Part shown: piece after piece, positions 1-9,282 of the stretch
How the letters are laid out: every line of letters starts with the position of its first letter
Position numbering within the stretch: the stretch's first letter is position 1
Origin: Rossellomorea marisflavi
GTDB taxonomy: Bacteria; Bacillota; Bacilli; Bacillales; Bacillaceae_B
Length of the DNA: 64,000 bases
Reading direction: 5' to 3'
Assembly: GCA_003667865.1 (NCBI GenBank)
Contig: CP033051.1
Location: forward strand, 383,501 to 447,500
The notes under the pieces: generated by a model
Seen by the model: only the letters and a program-made list of their open reading frames with translations
What the model was told of the DNA's origin: nothing
Database searches by the model: none
Program-made: the position numbers and the translations under genes

Positions 1-444
1 ATATAAGGTATCTACTGCAATATCAGAATCTAACTCTAATAGCTCTAAAAGGTCCTCCGCATCCTCAGAAAACTCACCAAATTCATCTTCTTCTAGATAC
101 GTTGTCACGTGTTTGTATGCTTCTTTAAAAAGTCCCAAATGGGCATAATTATTCGCTAAGAAGTAATGACACTCAATCATTCTTGGATCAAGATCTGAAA
201 TAATGTCATGCAGGAGTTCGTTCGATTTTCGATACTCCCCTTTTTCTGTATAACAAATTGAAAGCTGACAAGCAATAATCGGTTCTAATGGTTCCAATTG
301 CAATGCTCTTTCAAAGTATTTTAATGCTTTGTTTAATTCTCTACGGTGATAGGCTTTCATGCCTTTATTGAAATAATATTCACCCGTAGGGACAAAAGAT
401 AATATTTTTGTGCGCTCTGCTCTTGTCTTTGACCCTTTTTTCAT
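1..444 (-). CDS. yvcD: TPR-repeat protein, YvcD-like (C-terminus cut by window edge)
   Basis: An open frame begins at an ATG at 444 behind a GGAGGAC ribosome site and runs off the left edge, so only the first 148 residues are visible. The N-terminus is basic, followed by helical repeats of the tetratricopeptide type, for example KALKYFERALQLEP and EAYKHVTTYLEED, and an acidic Glu/Asp/Leu-rich stretch. TPR proteins are scaffolds for protein contacts; no catalytic motif is visible. In B. subtilis yvcD follows hisI, which matches this position, and that synteny is the basis for the name. The hisI gene and a palindromic repeat lie just upstream. The specific function is unknown. Confidence 0.75.
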   Translation of the reverse strand, partial: MKKGSKTRAERTKILSFVPTGEYYFNKGMKAYHRRELNKALKYFERALQLEPLEPIIACQLSICYTEKGEYRKSNELLHDIISDLDPRMIECHYFLANNYAHLGLFKEAYKHVTTYLEEDEFGEFSEDAEDLLELLELDSDIAVDTLY

Positions 445-538
445 GAAAGTCCTCCATCGTAAATAGTAACTAATGTAGTATATCATACAATATATCGTTC
501 CTAAACCACTTCCACGATTTAAATTTTGGTAACAAACA

Positions 539-584
539 AGAGGGACGGACCTTGCGGCAAAAAGCCGCTGAGGTCCGTCCCTCT
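539..584. repeat. Palindromic unit (AGAGGGACGGACCT arms), likely his operon terminator
   Basis: Inverted repeat with 14-base arms AGAGGGACGGACCT and AGGTCCGTCCCTCT. The loop itself forms an inner GCGGC/GCCGC stem. It begins 5 bases past the hisI stop, and a moderately T-rich run follows on the minus strand. It can therefore act as the his operon terminator, although the same unit recurs across the window as a dispersed repeat. Confidence 0.8.
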
Positions 585-588
585 TCGC

Positions 589-1245
589 TTATTTATTATG
601 TCGTTCTTGCAATACATTGAATACGTCTTGAAGTGGTAGCTTTTGTTCTCGAAGAAGTACGAGCAGATGGTAGAATAAGTCTGCTACTTCCCATTTCAGT
701 TCTTCACTGTCTCGATTTTTGGCTGCAATAATGACTTCAGATGCTTCTTCTCCAACCTTTTTCAGAATTTTATCCACACCTTTTTCAAATAGGTATGTTG
801 TGTAAGCTCCCTCTGGTCGTTCTAGATCACGGGTGGCGATCAGATCTTCTAGCACAGTCAGAATACTTTCTGAAGTAAGGGATGCTCCCACAAGATCTTG
901 CACTTCGTGAGCTTCATTTTTATAGATTGTTTCCTCAAAGCAACTAACGCTACCCGTATGACAAGCAGGTCCCTTCGGATCAACGAGTACAAGCACAGCA
1001 TCTTGATCACAATCATATTTCATACTGACAATCGTTTGTGTGTTGCCACTTGTTGCTCCTTTATGCCACAGTTCCTGTCTTGAGCGTGAATAAAGCCATG
1101 TTTCACCGGTTTCAATTGACTTCTTTAAAGATTCTTCATTCATATACGCTAGTGTTAGGACTTCCTTCGTTACAGCATCTTGAATAATGGCTGGAACCAA
1201 TCCCTTTTCATCAAACTTTATAGAATCTGTTATTATGTCCATCAC
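589..1245 (-). CDS. hisI: HisI/HisIE bifunctional phosphoribosyl-AMP cyclohydrolase / phosphoribosyl-ATP pyrophosphatase
   Basis: Performs the second and third steps of histidine synthesis: pyrophosphate removal from PR-ATP, then ring opening of PR-AMP. The N-terminal cyclohydrolase domain (about residues 1-115) carries the metal-binding DCDQDA and CHTGSVSCF motifs. The C-terminal pyrophosphatase domain (about 125-218) contains [16 protein letters not shown] and an E/D-rich helix. At 218 residues this is the usual fused length. The start is ambiguous: GTG at 1245 lies 9 bases from a GGAGGT site inside hisF, and an ATG at 1242 overlaps the hisF stop as TGATG. It is the last gene of the operon, so the two are translationally coupled. 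Confidence 0.96.
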   Translation of the reverse strand: MMDIITDSIKFDEKGLVPAIIQDAVTKEVLTLAYMNEESLKKSIETGETWLYSRSRQELWHKGATSGNTQTIVSMKYDCDQDAVLVLVDPKGPACHTGSVSCFEETIYKNEAHEVQDLVGASLTSESILTVLEDLIATRDLERPEGAYTTYLFEKGVDKILKKVGEEASEVIIAAKNRDSEELKWEVADLFYHLLVLLREQKLPLQDVFNVLQERHNK

Positions 1246-2000
1246 CTTACAGGCACCTCCTTTTCGTGTAAAAAGTTCTTCACTTCCTCAACACTCGTTT
1301 CTTTATAGTGGAAAATGGAAGCCGCTAATGCTGCATCTGCTTTTCCTTCTGTGAATACTTCGTAAAAGTGATCTGCATTTCCTGCTCCACCAGACGCTAT
1401 AACAGGAATAGAAACAGCTTCACTTATCGCTTTTGTTAAGGCAATGTTGAAGCCTTTCTTCTCACCATCACTGTCCATGCTCGTTAAGAGGATTTCTCCT
1501 GCACCAAGGTTTTGAGCTTCCTTTGCCCATTCAACAGCATCTCGCTCTGTTATGTTCCGACCACCATGAGTATAGACCTTCCAGCTGCTAGAAGCTTCAT
1601 CGTACTTCGCATCAATAGCCACAACGATACATTGAGAGCCAAAGTAGTCTGCTCCTTCTTTAATAAGCTCTGGACGAAGGACTGCTGCTGTATTTAATGA
1701 CACTTTATCTGCACCCGCTCGTAAAATGGCTTTCATATCCTCAACAGTATTGATGCCACCACCAACAGTAAACGGAATAGCTAACTGTGCCGCAACGCTT
1801 TGCACAACATCAATCATTGTTTTTCGTCCTTCATGGGAAGCAGAAATATCTAGGAAAACAAGCTCATCAGCACCCTGCTCATCGTATACCTTCGCAAGCT
1901 CTACCGGATCCCCTGCATCACGAAGCTCAACAAATTGTATTCCTTTTACAACACGACCTTCTTTTACATCTAGGCATGGAATAATACGCTTCGTTAGCAT
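1242..2000 (-). CDS. hisF: HisF, imidazole glycerol phosphate synthase cyclase subunit
   Basis: Cyclase half of IGP synthase. It uses ammonia delivered from HisH to convert PRFAR into imidazole glycerol phosphate and AICAR. A (beta/alpha)8 barrel of 252 residues, the normal length. The catalytic aspartates are visible as [15 protein letters not shown] (Asp11) and VVAIDAK (about Asp130). Phosphate-binding loops VGGGINT and ASGGAG are also present. The start overlaps the hisA end by 7 bases and the end overlaps hisI, typical of a tightly coupled his operon. Confidence 0.98.
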   Translation of the reverse strand: MLTKRIIPCLDVKEGRVVKGIQFVELRDAGDPVELAKVYDEQGADELVFLDISASHEGRKTMIDVVQSVAAQLAIPFTVGGGINTVEDMKAILRAGADKVSLNTAAVLRPELIKEGADYFGSQCIVVAIDAKYDEASSSWKVYTHGGRNITERDAVEWAKEAQNLGAGEILLTSMDSDGEKKGFNIALTKAISEAVSIPVIASGGAGNADHFYEVFTEGKADAALAASIFHYKETSVEEVKNFLHEKEVPVR

Positions 2001-2731
2001 GGATTTTTCACCTCTTCAATTGCTTGTTTTACAGTGAACTTTCCTGTGTAAATGGACTTTCCACAAATCGCTCCACTAACACCGACTGATTCATATTTCT
2101 TCAATGCTGCGAGATCCTCTAATGAGCTCACCCCACCAGAGGCAATTACTTTTTTACCCGTTACCTTCGCAAGCTCCGCTACTGCGTCAATATTTGGTCC
2201 AGAAAGCATACCATCTGTTGCAATATCGGTAAAAATAAATGTCTCCGCACCGGCATCTGCAAGATCTTTTCCTAAATCTGTAGCTTTAAGACCAGATGTT
2301 TCAAGCCAGCCATGTGTTGCAACATATCCGTCCTTAGCATCAAGACCAATGACGATTTGCTCACCGAATTCTTTTATCCATTCTTTAACAAGCTCAGGAT
2401 TCGATACAGCCACACTTCCAATAATCACTCTAGTGACACCTTGTGATAGGTAATGCTCGATGTCCTCTCTTGTACGAATTCCCCCACCAATTTGAACCTT
2501 CACACCTAGTTTGTTGGCAACATCGATGACATAGCGGTCATTTATTCGTACTCCATCCTTAGCACCGTCAAGGTCAACCATATGAATCCACTCTGCACCT
2601 TCATCTACAAAACGTTTCGCCATCTCAAAAGGTGAATCACCATAGATCGTTTCCTGATTATAATCCCCCTGAATAAGGCGCACACATTTGCCACCGCGCA
2701 TATCAATGGCAGGATAAATGATAAAACTCAT
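1994..2731 (-). CDS. hisA: HisA, ProFAR isomerase
   Basis: Isomerises ProFAR to PRFAR, an Amadori rearrangement that feeds HisHF. A 245-residue barrel paralogous to HisF. The catalytic pair is visible as [14 protein letters not shown] (Asp10) and IGLDAKDG (about Asp130). Phosphate loops are IGGGIRT and ASGGVSS. It overlaps hisH by 4 bases upstream and hisF by 7 bases downstream. It uses the ordinary ATG start and nothing is missing. Confidence 0.98.
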   Translation of the reverse strand: MSFIIYPAIDMRGGKCVRLIQGDYNQETIYGDSPFEMAKRFVDEGAEWIHMVDLDGAKDGVRINDRYVIDVANKLGVKVQIGGGIRTREDIEHYLSQGVTRVIIGSVAVSNPELVKEWIKEFGEQIVIGLDAKDGYVATHGWLETSGLKATDLGKDLADAGAETFIFTDIATDGMLSGPNIDAVAELAKVTGKKVIASGGVSSLEDLAALKKYESVGVSGAICGKSIYTGKFTVKQAIEEVKNPC

Positions 2732-3366
2732 GAGATCACCTCCGTTGCTTTTACAATTTTCGTAAAGTTCTCAAGCAGCTGCATCCCGAGCTTCCCACTT
2801 TTTTCTGGGTGGAATTGCATGCCGAAAACATTCCCTTTTTCAACGATAGCCGGTACTTCTACTCCATAAATAGAAGAGGCAATCACGTTGTCATCTCTAT
2901 GCTTTGATAAATAATAGGAATGCACAAAATACACATGGTTCTCTTCTAGTCCGTACACAATTCTAGATGGGTTTTGAAAGGATAAACGATTCCAGCCCAT
3001 ATGTGGAACTTTATACTGATTTCCCTCTTGATCATTTGTCGGAATACGGACGATGCTTCCTGGAATAAGACCAAGTCCTTCAGTCTTTCCATTTTCATCA
3101 CTCTCTTCAAAAAGAAGCTGCATACCTAGACAGATTCCAAGTAACGGTTTGTCTGTTTTCACAAAACCATTTATAGCCTGAACCAATTCAGATTTATGTA
3201 GGAGTGTCATCGCATCCTTAAAGGAACCAACACCTGGTAGAATCAGTCCATCAGCTTGTAGAAGCTCTTTCGGATTGCTACTAATCACATATTCTTCTCC
3301 AAGACGATCTAGTGCCTTACTAACACTAAAGAGATTTCCCATGCCATAATCTACGATGGCTATCAT
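2728..3366 (-). CDS. hisH: HisH, glutamine amidotransferase subunit of IGP synthase
   Basis: Class I glutaminase that supplies ammonia to HisF. The triad is visible: the nucleophile Cys79 in [11 protein letters not shown], and His186 and Glu188 in MQFHPEKSG. The N-terminus IVDYGMGN and the oxyanion segment PGVGSF match the family. At 212 residues it is standard length. It begins directly after hisB and overlaps hisA by 4 bases (ATGA type). Confidence 0.98.
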   Translation of the reverse strand: MIAIVDYGMGNLFSVSKALDRLGEEYVISSNPKELLQADGLILPGVGSFKDAMTLLHKSELVQAINGFVKTDKPLLGICLGMQLLFEESDENGKTEGLGLIPGSIVRIPTNDQEGNQYKVPHMGWNRLSFQNPSRIVYGLEENHVYFVHSYYLSKHRDDNVIASSIYGVEVPAIVEKGNVFGMQFHPEKSGKLGMQLLENFTKIVKATEVIS

Positions 3367-3951
3367 CTATAACATTCCTTTCGTAGATGGAATTCCTTTA
3401 ACACGTGGATCAATCGTTGTTGCCTCATCTAATGCACGTGCCAACGCTTTAAAAATCGCCTCGATAATATGGTGTGTGTTTTGACCATAGTGAACATTTA
3501 CGTGAAGATTCATGCGTGCCTCTAATGCTAGCTTCCATAGAAATTCATGAACAAGCTCCGTGTCGAACGTACCGACCTTTTGGCTTGGTAGCTCTGCACG
3601 AAATTCAAGGTGTGGACGATTGCTTAGGTCAACAGTCACTTGTGCAAGAGCTTCATCCATCGGAACAAAGGCATTACCATAACGCTTGATGCCTTTTTTA
3701 TCTCCAAGTGCTTCAATTAGTGCTTGACCTAAACAAATCCCGATATCCTCCGTCGTATGGTGATCATCTACCTCGATATCCCCATTCGCATCAATCGTTA
3801 AATCAAATTGACCATGCTTCGTAAACAAATCCAGCATATGCGTCATAAACGGAACACCCGTCTTAATATTTGACGTCCCCTCACCATCGACTGAAAATGC
3901 TAGCTTAATATCCGTCTCATTCGTCTTTCTCTTAATCTCAGCACTACGCAC
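3367..3951 (-). CDS. hisB: HisB, imidazoleglycerol-phosphate dehydratase
   Basis: Dehydrates IGP to imidazole acetol phosphate using a di-manganese site. The two duplicated metal-binding motifs are present as DDHHTTEDIGI and HHIIEAIFKAL. It is the monofunctional 194-residue form, without the histidinol-phosphatase domain of enteric bacteria. The start is a GTG at 3951, placed 9 bases after AAAGGAG. A palindromic repeat separates it from hisD upstream. It abuts hisH downstream. Confidence 0.97.
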   Translation of the reverse strand: MRSAEIKRKTNETDIKLAFSVDGEGTSNIKTGVPFMTHMLDLFTKHGQFDLTIDANGDIEVDDHHTTEDIGICLGQALIEALGDKKGIKRYGNAFVPMDEALAQVTVDLSNRPHLEFRAELPSQKVGTFDTELVHEFLWKLALEARMNLHVNVHYGQNTHHIIEAIFKALARALDEATTIDPRVKGIPSTKGML

Positions 3952-3981
3952 TTCACTTCACTCCTTTTTGTTTGTTTTTTT

Positions 3982-4015
3982 AGAGGGACGGACCTTCGTT
4001 GAGGTCCGTCCCTCT
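3982..4015. repeat. Palindromic unit inside the his operon (hisD-hisB gap)
   Basis: Perfect 14-base arms AGAGGGACGGACCT / AGGTCCGTCCCTCT around a 6-base loop, beginning 2 bases past the hisD stop. On the operon (minus) strand it is followed by A-rich sequence, so it should not terminate his transcription. On the plus strand it is followed by TTTTT, so it could stop antisense transcripts. Confidence 0.85.
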
Positions 4016-4017
4016 TT

Positions 4018-5283
4018 TTATTTAAACCGTGATTCTACTGCACGGGCATGCGCCTCTAGTCCTTCTAGGCGTGCAAGCTTGGCAATTTTTTCATAGTTTT
4101 CTTGTAGGGCACGTTCACTATAGGAAATAACACTTGATTTTTTCATAAAGTCATCAACATTTAGAGGACTTGAGAACCGTGCTGTACCGTTTGTTGGTAG
4201 AACATGATTCGGTCCTGCAAAGTAATCTCCAACTGGTTCTGAGCTATATCTTCCTAAGAATATTGCTCCAGCATGGCGGATTTTCGCCATCACTTCCATT
4301 GGTTGTTCTGTGATGATCTCCAAATGCTCTGGAGCCAAATCATTTACCACTTCCACAGCCTCATCAAGTGATGATGTAACATAAATCGCTCCATACTGAT
4401 CGATTGATTTTCTAGCAATCTCTTGTCTTGGCAGTGTGCTTACTTGCTTTTCTACCTCTGTCGAAACCGCTTCAGCCAACTTCAGCGACGGTGTTACAAG
4501 AACGGCAGAAGAGTCGGTATCATGCTCTGCTTGTGAAAGAAGATCAGCCGCTACTTCTGACGCTCTAGCGGTGTCATCAGCTAAGACAACAATTTCACTA
4601 GGTCCTGCAATCATATCAATATCTACATCACCAAACACTTCTCGTTTGGCAAGTGCAACATAAATATTACCTGGTCCTGTAATTTTATCTACCGAAGAAA
4701 TCGTTTCAGTCCCGTAAGCTAGTGCTGCAATAGCTTGTGCTCCACCAACCTTATAAATATTTTGAACGCCCGCTGTCTTAGCGGCCACAAGCACTCCTGC
4801 AGGCAGTTTTCCATTTTCTCCTGGAGGTGACACCATTGTAATATTACGAACACCTGCTACTCGTGCTGGAAGGATGTTCATAAGCACCGATGATGGGTAC
4901 GCTGCTGTCCCACCCGGAACATATACCCCTACGGAATCAAGTGGAGTTATCTTTTGACCTAACAGCGTGCCATTTTGCTCCGTTGTAAACCAAGAAGTTT
5001 GCTTTTGTTTTTCATGGAAACGATAGATGTTCTGCGCTGCTTCTTCAATAATCGAGACGAATTCATCATCAAGCTCTTGAAACGCTTCTTGAATTTCATT
5101 CTCTGTTACTTTTAATGACTCTAACCGAACTCCATCAAATCTCTCTGTATAGGCTTTAAGTGCTTGATCGCCGTTAGCACGAACGTTCCTAATAATCTCT
5201 TGAACGGTTTTCCGTTGCTCTTCCGTACCCTGATCAATCGAACGCTTTATCGTAAGACCATTACGATCCGTAAAAATCCTCAT
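4018..5283 (-). CDS. hisD: HisD, histidinol dehydrogenase
   Basis: Catalyses the last two oxidations, histidinol to histidinal to histidine, with NAD and zinc. Family signatures are visible: [15 protein letters not shown], the GPGNIYVA loop, [25 protein letters not shown] and GPNHVLPT near the C-terminus. I chose the ATG at 5283 because GGAGG lies 8 bases upstream. An in-frame TTG two codons earlier (5289) is too close to that site. The result is 421 residues, normal for the family. Confidence 0.97.
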   Translation of the reverse strand: MRIFTDRNGLTIKRSIDQGTEEQRKTVQEIIRNVRANGDQALKAYTERFDGVRLESLKVTENEIQEAFQELDDEFVSIIEEAAQNIYRFHEKQKQTSWFTTEQNGTLLGQKITPLDSVGVYVPGGTAAYPSSVLMNILPARVAGVRNITMVSPPGENGKLPAGVLVAAKTAGVQNIYKVGGAQAIAALAYGTETISSVDKITGPGNIYVALAKREVFGDVDIDMIAGPSEIVVLADDTARASEVAADLLSQAEHDTDSSAVLVTPSLKLAEAVSTEVEKQVSTLPRQEIARKSIDQYGAIYVTSSLDEAVEVVNDLAPEHLEIITEQPMEVMAKIRHAGAIFLGRYSSEPVGDYFAGPNHVLPTNGTARFSSPLNVDDFMKKSSVISYSERALQENYEKIAKLARLEGLEAHARAVESRFK

Positions 5284-5304
5284 ACCCAATCCTCCTTTAT
5301 CGGA

Positions 5305-5333
5305 GGGACGGACCTCTATTAGACGTCCGTCCC
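5305..5333. repeat. Degenerate palindromic unit in the hisG-hisD gap
   Basis: Arms GGGACGGAC and GTCCGTCCC enclose an 11-base loop. This is a shortened or diverged copy of the GAGGGACGGACCT family. There is no T-run on the operon strand, so a terminator role within the operon is unlikely. Confidence 0.7.
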
Positions 5334-5335
5334 CT

Positions 5336-5956
5336 TTAGATAATGCTATTTAATCGTGTAACGAGTTCTTCAATTCTTGTATCTTTCATTCTATAGCTAA
5401 CCGGGTTCACGATTAGTCTTGATGTGATGTTAACGATTCGTTCGTATTCTACTAATCCATTTTCTTTTAATGTCCGTCCTGTAGACACGATATCGACAAT
5501 TCGATCCGCAAGACCAATTAAAGGGGCTAGCTCAATGGATCCATTTAGTTTAATGATTTCAACCTGCTCCCCTTGTTCTCGAAAATAAGAGGACGCAACG
5601 TTTGGATATTTTGTTGCAATCTTTGGTGCAACATCACTCATTTTTGTATTAGGCAGACCAGCTACCGCTAGATAGCATTCACTAATCTTCAAGTCTAAGA
5701 GCTCATATACGTCACGCTCTTCCTCGAGCATAACATCTTTCCCAGCAATTCCAAGATCTGCAACACCATGTTCTACATATGTAGGTACATCCATAGGCTT
5801 TGCTAGAATGAAACGGAGCTTCTCCTCAGGTACTTCAATAATGAGCTTACGAGAATCATCAAATTCTGGCGGAAGCTTATAGCCTGCCTGTCGCAAAAGA
5901 CTCACAGCCTCCTCAAAAATTCGTCCCTTTGGCATTGCAATAGTCAATTCTGTCAT
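5336..5956 (-). CDS. hisG: HisG, ATP phosphoribosyltransferase catalytic subunit (short form)
   Basis: First and committed step of histidine synthesis, joining ATP and PRPP. The 206-residue short form lacks the C-terminal histidine-binding domain and therefore needs HisZ. Motifs visible are [11 protein letters not shown] at the N-terminus, GIAGKDV, and the PRPP loop [14 protein letters not shown]. It overlaps hisZ by 4 bases, which fits equal production of the two subunits of a HisG-HisZ hetero-octamer. Confidence 0.97.
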   Translation of the reverse strand: MTELTIAMPKGRIFEEAVSLLRQAGYKLPPEFDDSRKLIIEVPEEKLRFILAKPMDVPTYVEHGVADLGIAGKDVMLEEERDVYELLDLKISECYLAVAGLPNTKMSDVAPKIATKYPNVASSYFREQGEQVEIIKLNGSIELAPLIGLADRIVDIVSTGRTLKENGLVEYERIVNITSRLIVNPVSYRMKDTRIEELVTRLNSII

Positions 5957-7137
5957 TCTCGTTCACCACCTTGATTCGTTCCCAGCATATAATGCACATC
6001 TGAGAATTGTCGCGAAAACTCATCTACATTTTTGACCCCTTTTAAGTTTTGAAGAACAACCTCAATTCCATCTTCACGAAGCTTCTTCGCTACTAAAAAT
6101 GCTTCCTTGCGGTTGTCATCACTAAATAATACACATTGCTGCTCCGTACCAGATAAATCTACATCAAGAGCCTCTAACAAGAAATCAAGTCGTAATGCAA
6201 AACCTGTGGCTCCAGTGTCTTTTCCGAACTTTTCTAGCAGTTTATTATAACGACCGCCGTTCCCAATTGCTGTGCCAACATTTTCGGCATATACTTCAAA
6301 CAGGATTCCCGTATAGTAGCTCATATGACTCACAAGCGTGAGGTCAAATTTCACATATTCATCCACTTCATAATCCTTTAACATCGACCACAGCTCTTGT
6401 AGCTCCGTTAATGCTTGCTGCCCACTCTCACCTTCTAAAAGTGAGAACGATTTTTCTAGCGTCTCTTCATTTCCTCTTAACGATAAAAATTGCTCTAAAC
6501 GTTGTTTATCAATCGAGGAAAGGCTTAATTCTTTTACGTGTTGTCTGAAACCTACATAATTCTTCTCATATAAAAATCTACGTAACACATTGGCTCTCTC
6601 ATCTGTTCCAACGATCTGACGAAATAAATCTTGCACAAACCCAATATGCCCAATAGATAGCTTAAAGTTTTCCAATCCCGTTTCCTTCAATGCCGATACC
6701 ATTAATGCGATGACTTCTGCATCCGCACTAACCGATTGATCACCGATACATTCAATTCCAACCTGTTCGAATTCTGCGGGTCTACCACCTTCACGTTGCT
6801 GTGCACGGAAAACATTTGCAGAATAAGCAATCCGTAGTGGAGAATCTTCTTTTAATAATTTGGAGGCTGCGACACGTGCAATCGGCGCTGTCATATCAGG
6901 GCGTAGGACAAGTGTATGGCCTTGTTGGTCGAGGAGTTTAAAGAGCTGTTGATCTAAGATGGCTGATGCTTCTCCTACGGTTTCGGAGTATTCAAGTGTT
7001 GGTGTTTCTATGTAACGGTATCCCCAGCCTTTTAGTGTTGTTTCTAGTCGTTTTTTTGTTCGGTCTTTTACTTCGTACAGATTAGGGAATGTATCACGCA
7101 TTCCTAATGGTTTTTCAAACATAAAAAGCTTTGACAT
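5953..7137 (-). CDS. hisZ: HisZ, ATP phosphoribosyltransferase regulatory subunit
   Basis: A histidyl-tRNA-synthetase paralogue that lacks aminoacylation activity and gives histidine feedback control to short-form HisG. Recognisable class II synthetase pieces are [12 protein letters not shown] at the N-terminus, [11 protein letters not shown] (motif 2 region), [17 protein letters not shown] and GGRYNKLL. I chose the ATG at 7137 because it gives the family N-terminus [12 protein letters not shown] and lies about 10 bases after AAAGGGG. An in-frame GTG at 7146 is less likely. First gene of the operon. I see no T-box leader upstream. Confidence 0.95.
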   Translation of the reverse strand: MSKLFMFEKPLGMRDTFPNLYEVKDRTKKRLETTLKGWGYRYIETPTLEYSETVGEASAILDQQLFKLLDQQGHTLVLRPDMTAPIARVAASKLLKEDSPLRIAYSANVFRAQQREGGRPAEFEQVGIECIGDQSVSADAEVIALMVSALKETGLENFKLSIGHIGFVQDLFRQIVGTDERANVLRRFLYEKNYVGFRQHVKELSLSSIDKQRLEQFLSLRGNEETLEKSFSLLEGESGQQALTELQELWSMLKDYEVDEYVKFDLTLVSHMSYYTGILFEVYAENVGTAIGNGGRYNKLLEKFGKDTGATGFALRLDFLLEALDVDLSGTEQQCVLFSDDNRKEAFLVAKKLREDGIEVVLQNLKGVKNVDEFSRQFSDVHYMLGTNQGGERE

Positions 7138-7207
7138 GTTCTCCACCCCTTTTTTTATTTTTAAGATTCTGAATTAAGATGTTTTTTTAGTACAGCTTAT
7201 ATTGAGA

Positions 7208-7508
7208 GTGTGCTTTCCGCTCCAGGTGCTTGCTTTCCGCAGGGCGGGAATGAGCCTCCTCAACGAAAGGCGGAGGCGAGCGCTTAGGGACGTATGGATT
7301 GGAGCAAACCGCACGAGATAAAGGAAACACGGCGAACATAGTGAGCCGATGTTGACTTATCTGGGTTCCGTACCTACCGGAACGGAACCTTCCTCTTAAT
7401 TTGTGAAATCCACTAGTCCCTTCGAGCAGGAGCTAGACATCGCTTCGCTGTGGGGTCTCATTTTCCCCGCTATTCCCCGCAGGAGTCAAGCACCTTCCGC
7501 TCCAAGCT
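7208..7508. repeat. Large GC-rich dispersed repeat (copy A) with a nested insertion
   Basis: The outer parts match the window's ~130-base element: TGCTTTCCGCTCCAGG at the left, CGCAGGAGTCAAGCACC and TTCCGCTCCAAGC at the right. Unlike other copies, the centre is split by about 180 bases (7262-7440), starting just after GAGCCTCCTC and ending just before CGCTTCGCTGTGGGG. The insert carries a palindromic 27-base module (7363-7389) that is also found, inverted, in copy B. No coding capacity is apparent. Confidence 0.8.
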
Positions 7509-7706
7509 TTTTTATAAATGAGTTTCTATCATAAAGTAGTAGACTTTAAAAACCTATTACAAACATTTACTACGAAACTTTATATATAATCATAACAATT
7601 CTGTGTGTACAAACGCTCAAAACACTTTAGTTCGCTAATGTGCTAATAAAGTGAAGTTATTAGTAGTTTATCGTCTCTGATCGGTCTCGTCAACAAATAA
7701 ATGTGG

Positions 7707-7809
7707 AAAAAGGATGTCCTAATTGGCGAATCCACCATAGACTGACCGTTACGTTTGTAACGTTCTTTGGTCAGTCTTCTAGTTTTATCGCGATTAAGAC
7801 ATCCTTTTT
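7707..7809. repeat. Long near-palindromic stem-loop downstream of a small membrane gene
   Basis: A 103-base structure. The outer arms AAAAAGGATGTC and GACATCCTTTTT are perfect 12-mers. Inside is a second hairpin with arms AGACTGACC and GGTCAGTCT, capped by GTTAC-GTTT-GTAAC. It starts 13 bases past the stop of the 7823-8068 gene, so it could terminate that gene. It is far larger than an ordinary terminator and could be a small MITE-like element or a structured RNA. The rest of the gap between 7509 and 7706 shows nothing recognisable. Confidence 0.75.
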
Positions 7810-7822
7810 GAATACGTAAAGT

Positions 7823-8068
7823 TTAAGAAGTAGCAGAAACAACACCAGAAATAATAAATGATAACAATACCAATAGAAGAATAATAGTATACATTCTTTT
7901 ATTATTATCTTCTTTATAGCCAATATAGATAGGGATCATAGCAATTAGAAAAATCACACCTTGAATCCATAAATAATAATCAACATCAATGAGATTGAAT
8001 AAAATAGGTGATATCACATTGAAGCCTAATAATATAATAATACCTATTTCTTTTTTTGAAATAGACAA
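7823..8068 (-). CDS. Small membrane protein of unknown function
   Basis: About 81 residues, with two to three hydrophobic helices (around residues 7-25, 28-48 and 60-78) and a short charged loop, GYKEDNNKRM, between the last two. The start is set at the TTG at 8068 because GGAGG sits 8 bases upstream. An earlier in-frame ATG-ATG at 8086 would place that ribosome site inside the coding region. No family recognised. It follows the yvoF-like gene by about 30 bases and may share its transcript. AT-rich compared with its neighbours. Confidence 0.6.
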   Translation of the reverse strand: MSISKKEIGIIILLGFNVISPILFNLIDVDYYLWIQGVIFLIAMIPIYIGYKEDNNKRMYTIILLLVLLSFIISGVVSATS

Positions 8069-8097
8069 TAATCTTACCTCCATCATATTTCTAACCG

Positions 8098-8634
8098 TTA
8101 GCTTTGTACGTCTCCATAAATCTCATCGTGCTTCCAGCGTTCTTTTAGCTCTTCTGCGTTGTATATGATTCTCATTGGGTTTCCGCCAACAAAACAGCCT
8201 GGTGGTACGTCCTTATGTACGAGAGTACCAGCAGACACAATCGATCCATCTCCGATTTTGACTCCAGGGAGAATGGTTGTGTTTGCTCCAATCATCACCT
8301 CTGAACCAATTTCCACAGGTCCTAATCGGTACTCTTTTATTAAATATTCGTGGGCAAGAATGGTCGTGTTATATCCAATTACTGTATTACGACCGACTGA
8401 AATTTTTTCTGGGAACATGACATCAAGCATGACCATTAAGGCAAAGGATGTTTGCTCCCCTATGTTCATTCGCAAAAAAGTTCGGTACAGCCAATTTTTC
8501 ATCCCAAGAAACGGGGTGTAGCGAGCCGCTTGAATTACGATAAAATTTTTAACAACCTTTAAAAACGGGACGGTTTTGTATACATGCCATAGAGAGTTTG
8601 CTCCACTGACCCTATGACGAGTGGTTCTTCTCAT
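8098..8634 (-). CDS. yvoF: Left-handed beta-helix acyltransferase, YvoF-like
   Basis: An O-acetyltransferase-type hexapeptide-repeat protein of 178 residues. Isoleucine-patch repeats run from about residue 60 to 150, for example ISVGRNTVIGYNTTIL, VEIGSEVMIGANTTI and VKIGDGSIVSAGTLV. The typical closing segment GGNPMRIIYN follows. The acetyl-CoA-dependent family modifies sugars or antibiotics; the substrate here is unknown. It starts immediately after the ppaX stop, and hprK-lgt-yvoD-ppaX-yvoF is the B. subtilis order, which supports the name. Confidence 0.85.
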   Translation of the reverse strand: MRRTTRHRVSGANSLWHVYKTVPFLKVVKNFIVIQAARYTPFLGMKNWLYRTFLRMNIGEQTSFALMVMLDVMFPEKISVGRNTVIGYNTTILAHEYLIKEYRLGPVEIGSEVMIGANTTILPGVKIGDGSIVSAGTLVHKDVPPGCFVGGNPMRIIYNAEELKERWKHDEIYGDVQS

Positions 8635-9282
8635 TTATTCCACTCCTACAATCTTAAGTAAATCTGGCATTGTTTCTAAGATTGCATCTGGCTCATACTG
8701 TTCTAAATGTGCTCGCCCTTTTGCACTCCACTCTACACCGACAGCAAACACACCTGCATTCTTTGCTCCTAAAATATCATGGTGGTTATCCCCAATCATA
8801 ATGGCTTCTTCTTTTGAAGAGCCAAGTTGAGCTAATGCTTTTTCAATTGGTTCTGGATGTGGCTTTGCATGCTCTACCTCATCTAGGGTAATAACGACAT
8901 CAAAGAACTGATCAAGCTTTGTTAACTTCAATCCTTTTAACACAACGAATCGGTTTTTCGTTGAAACAATTGCAAGTTTAAAGCCTTTTTCATGTAATGT
9001 TTTAACCGTTTCAAAAACACCTTCAAACTCCGTAACCAACTCATCATGATTGGCGATATTATACGTACGATAGCGTTCAATCATTTCTTCCACTTTGTCC
9101 GGAAGAAGCGGGCTAAAGCTCTCATGTAGCGTAGGACCCATAAACGGAAGAACATCTTCTCTTCCATATTGATCCGGAAAATAATGATTTAATGTATGAA
9201 GAAAAGAAGAGATTATTAGTTCATTTGTATCAATTAATGTTCCATCTAAATCAAAAAGTACTGTTGTAAATTTACGACTCAT
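8635..9282 (-). CDS. ppaX: PpaX, HAD-family pyrophosphatase
   Basis: HAD hydrolase of 215 residues. Motif I is [14 protein letters not shown] (Asp11 and Asp13), motif II the Ser/Thr of AIVSTKNR, and motif III/IV the MIGDNHHDI segment. In B. subtilis PpaX hydrolyses the pyrophosphate made when HprK/P dephosphorylates Ser46-P-HPr, so its position three genes downstream of hprK fits that job. It overlaps yvoD by 11 bases, so translation is coupled. Confidence 0.92.
   Translation of the reverse strand: MSRKFTTVLFDLDGTLIDTNELIISSFLHTLNHYFPDQYGREDVLPFMGPTLHESFSPLLPDKVEEMIERYRTYNIANHDELVTEFEGVFETVKTLHEKGFKLAIVSTKNRFVVLKGLKLTKLDQFFDVVITLDEVEHAKPHPEPIEKALAQLGSSKEEAIMIGDNHHDILGAKNAGVFAVGVEWSAKGRAHLEQYEPDAILETMPDLLKIVGVE

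Noticed and set aside
7138-7210. T-box or other leader ahead of hisZ
   Set aside because: No specifier-loop, T-box or antiterminator consensus could be found before the first his gene.
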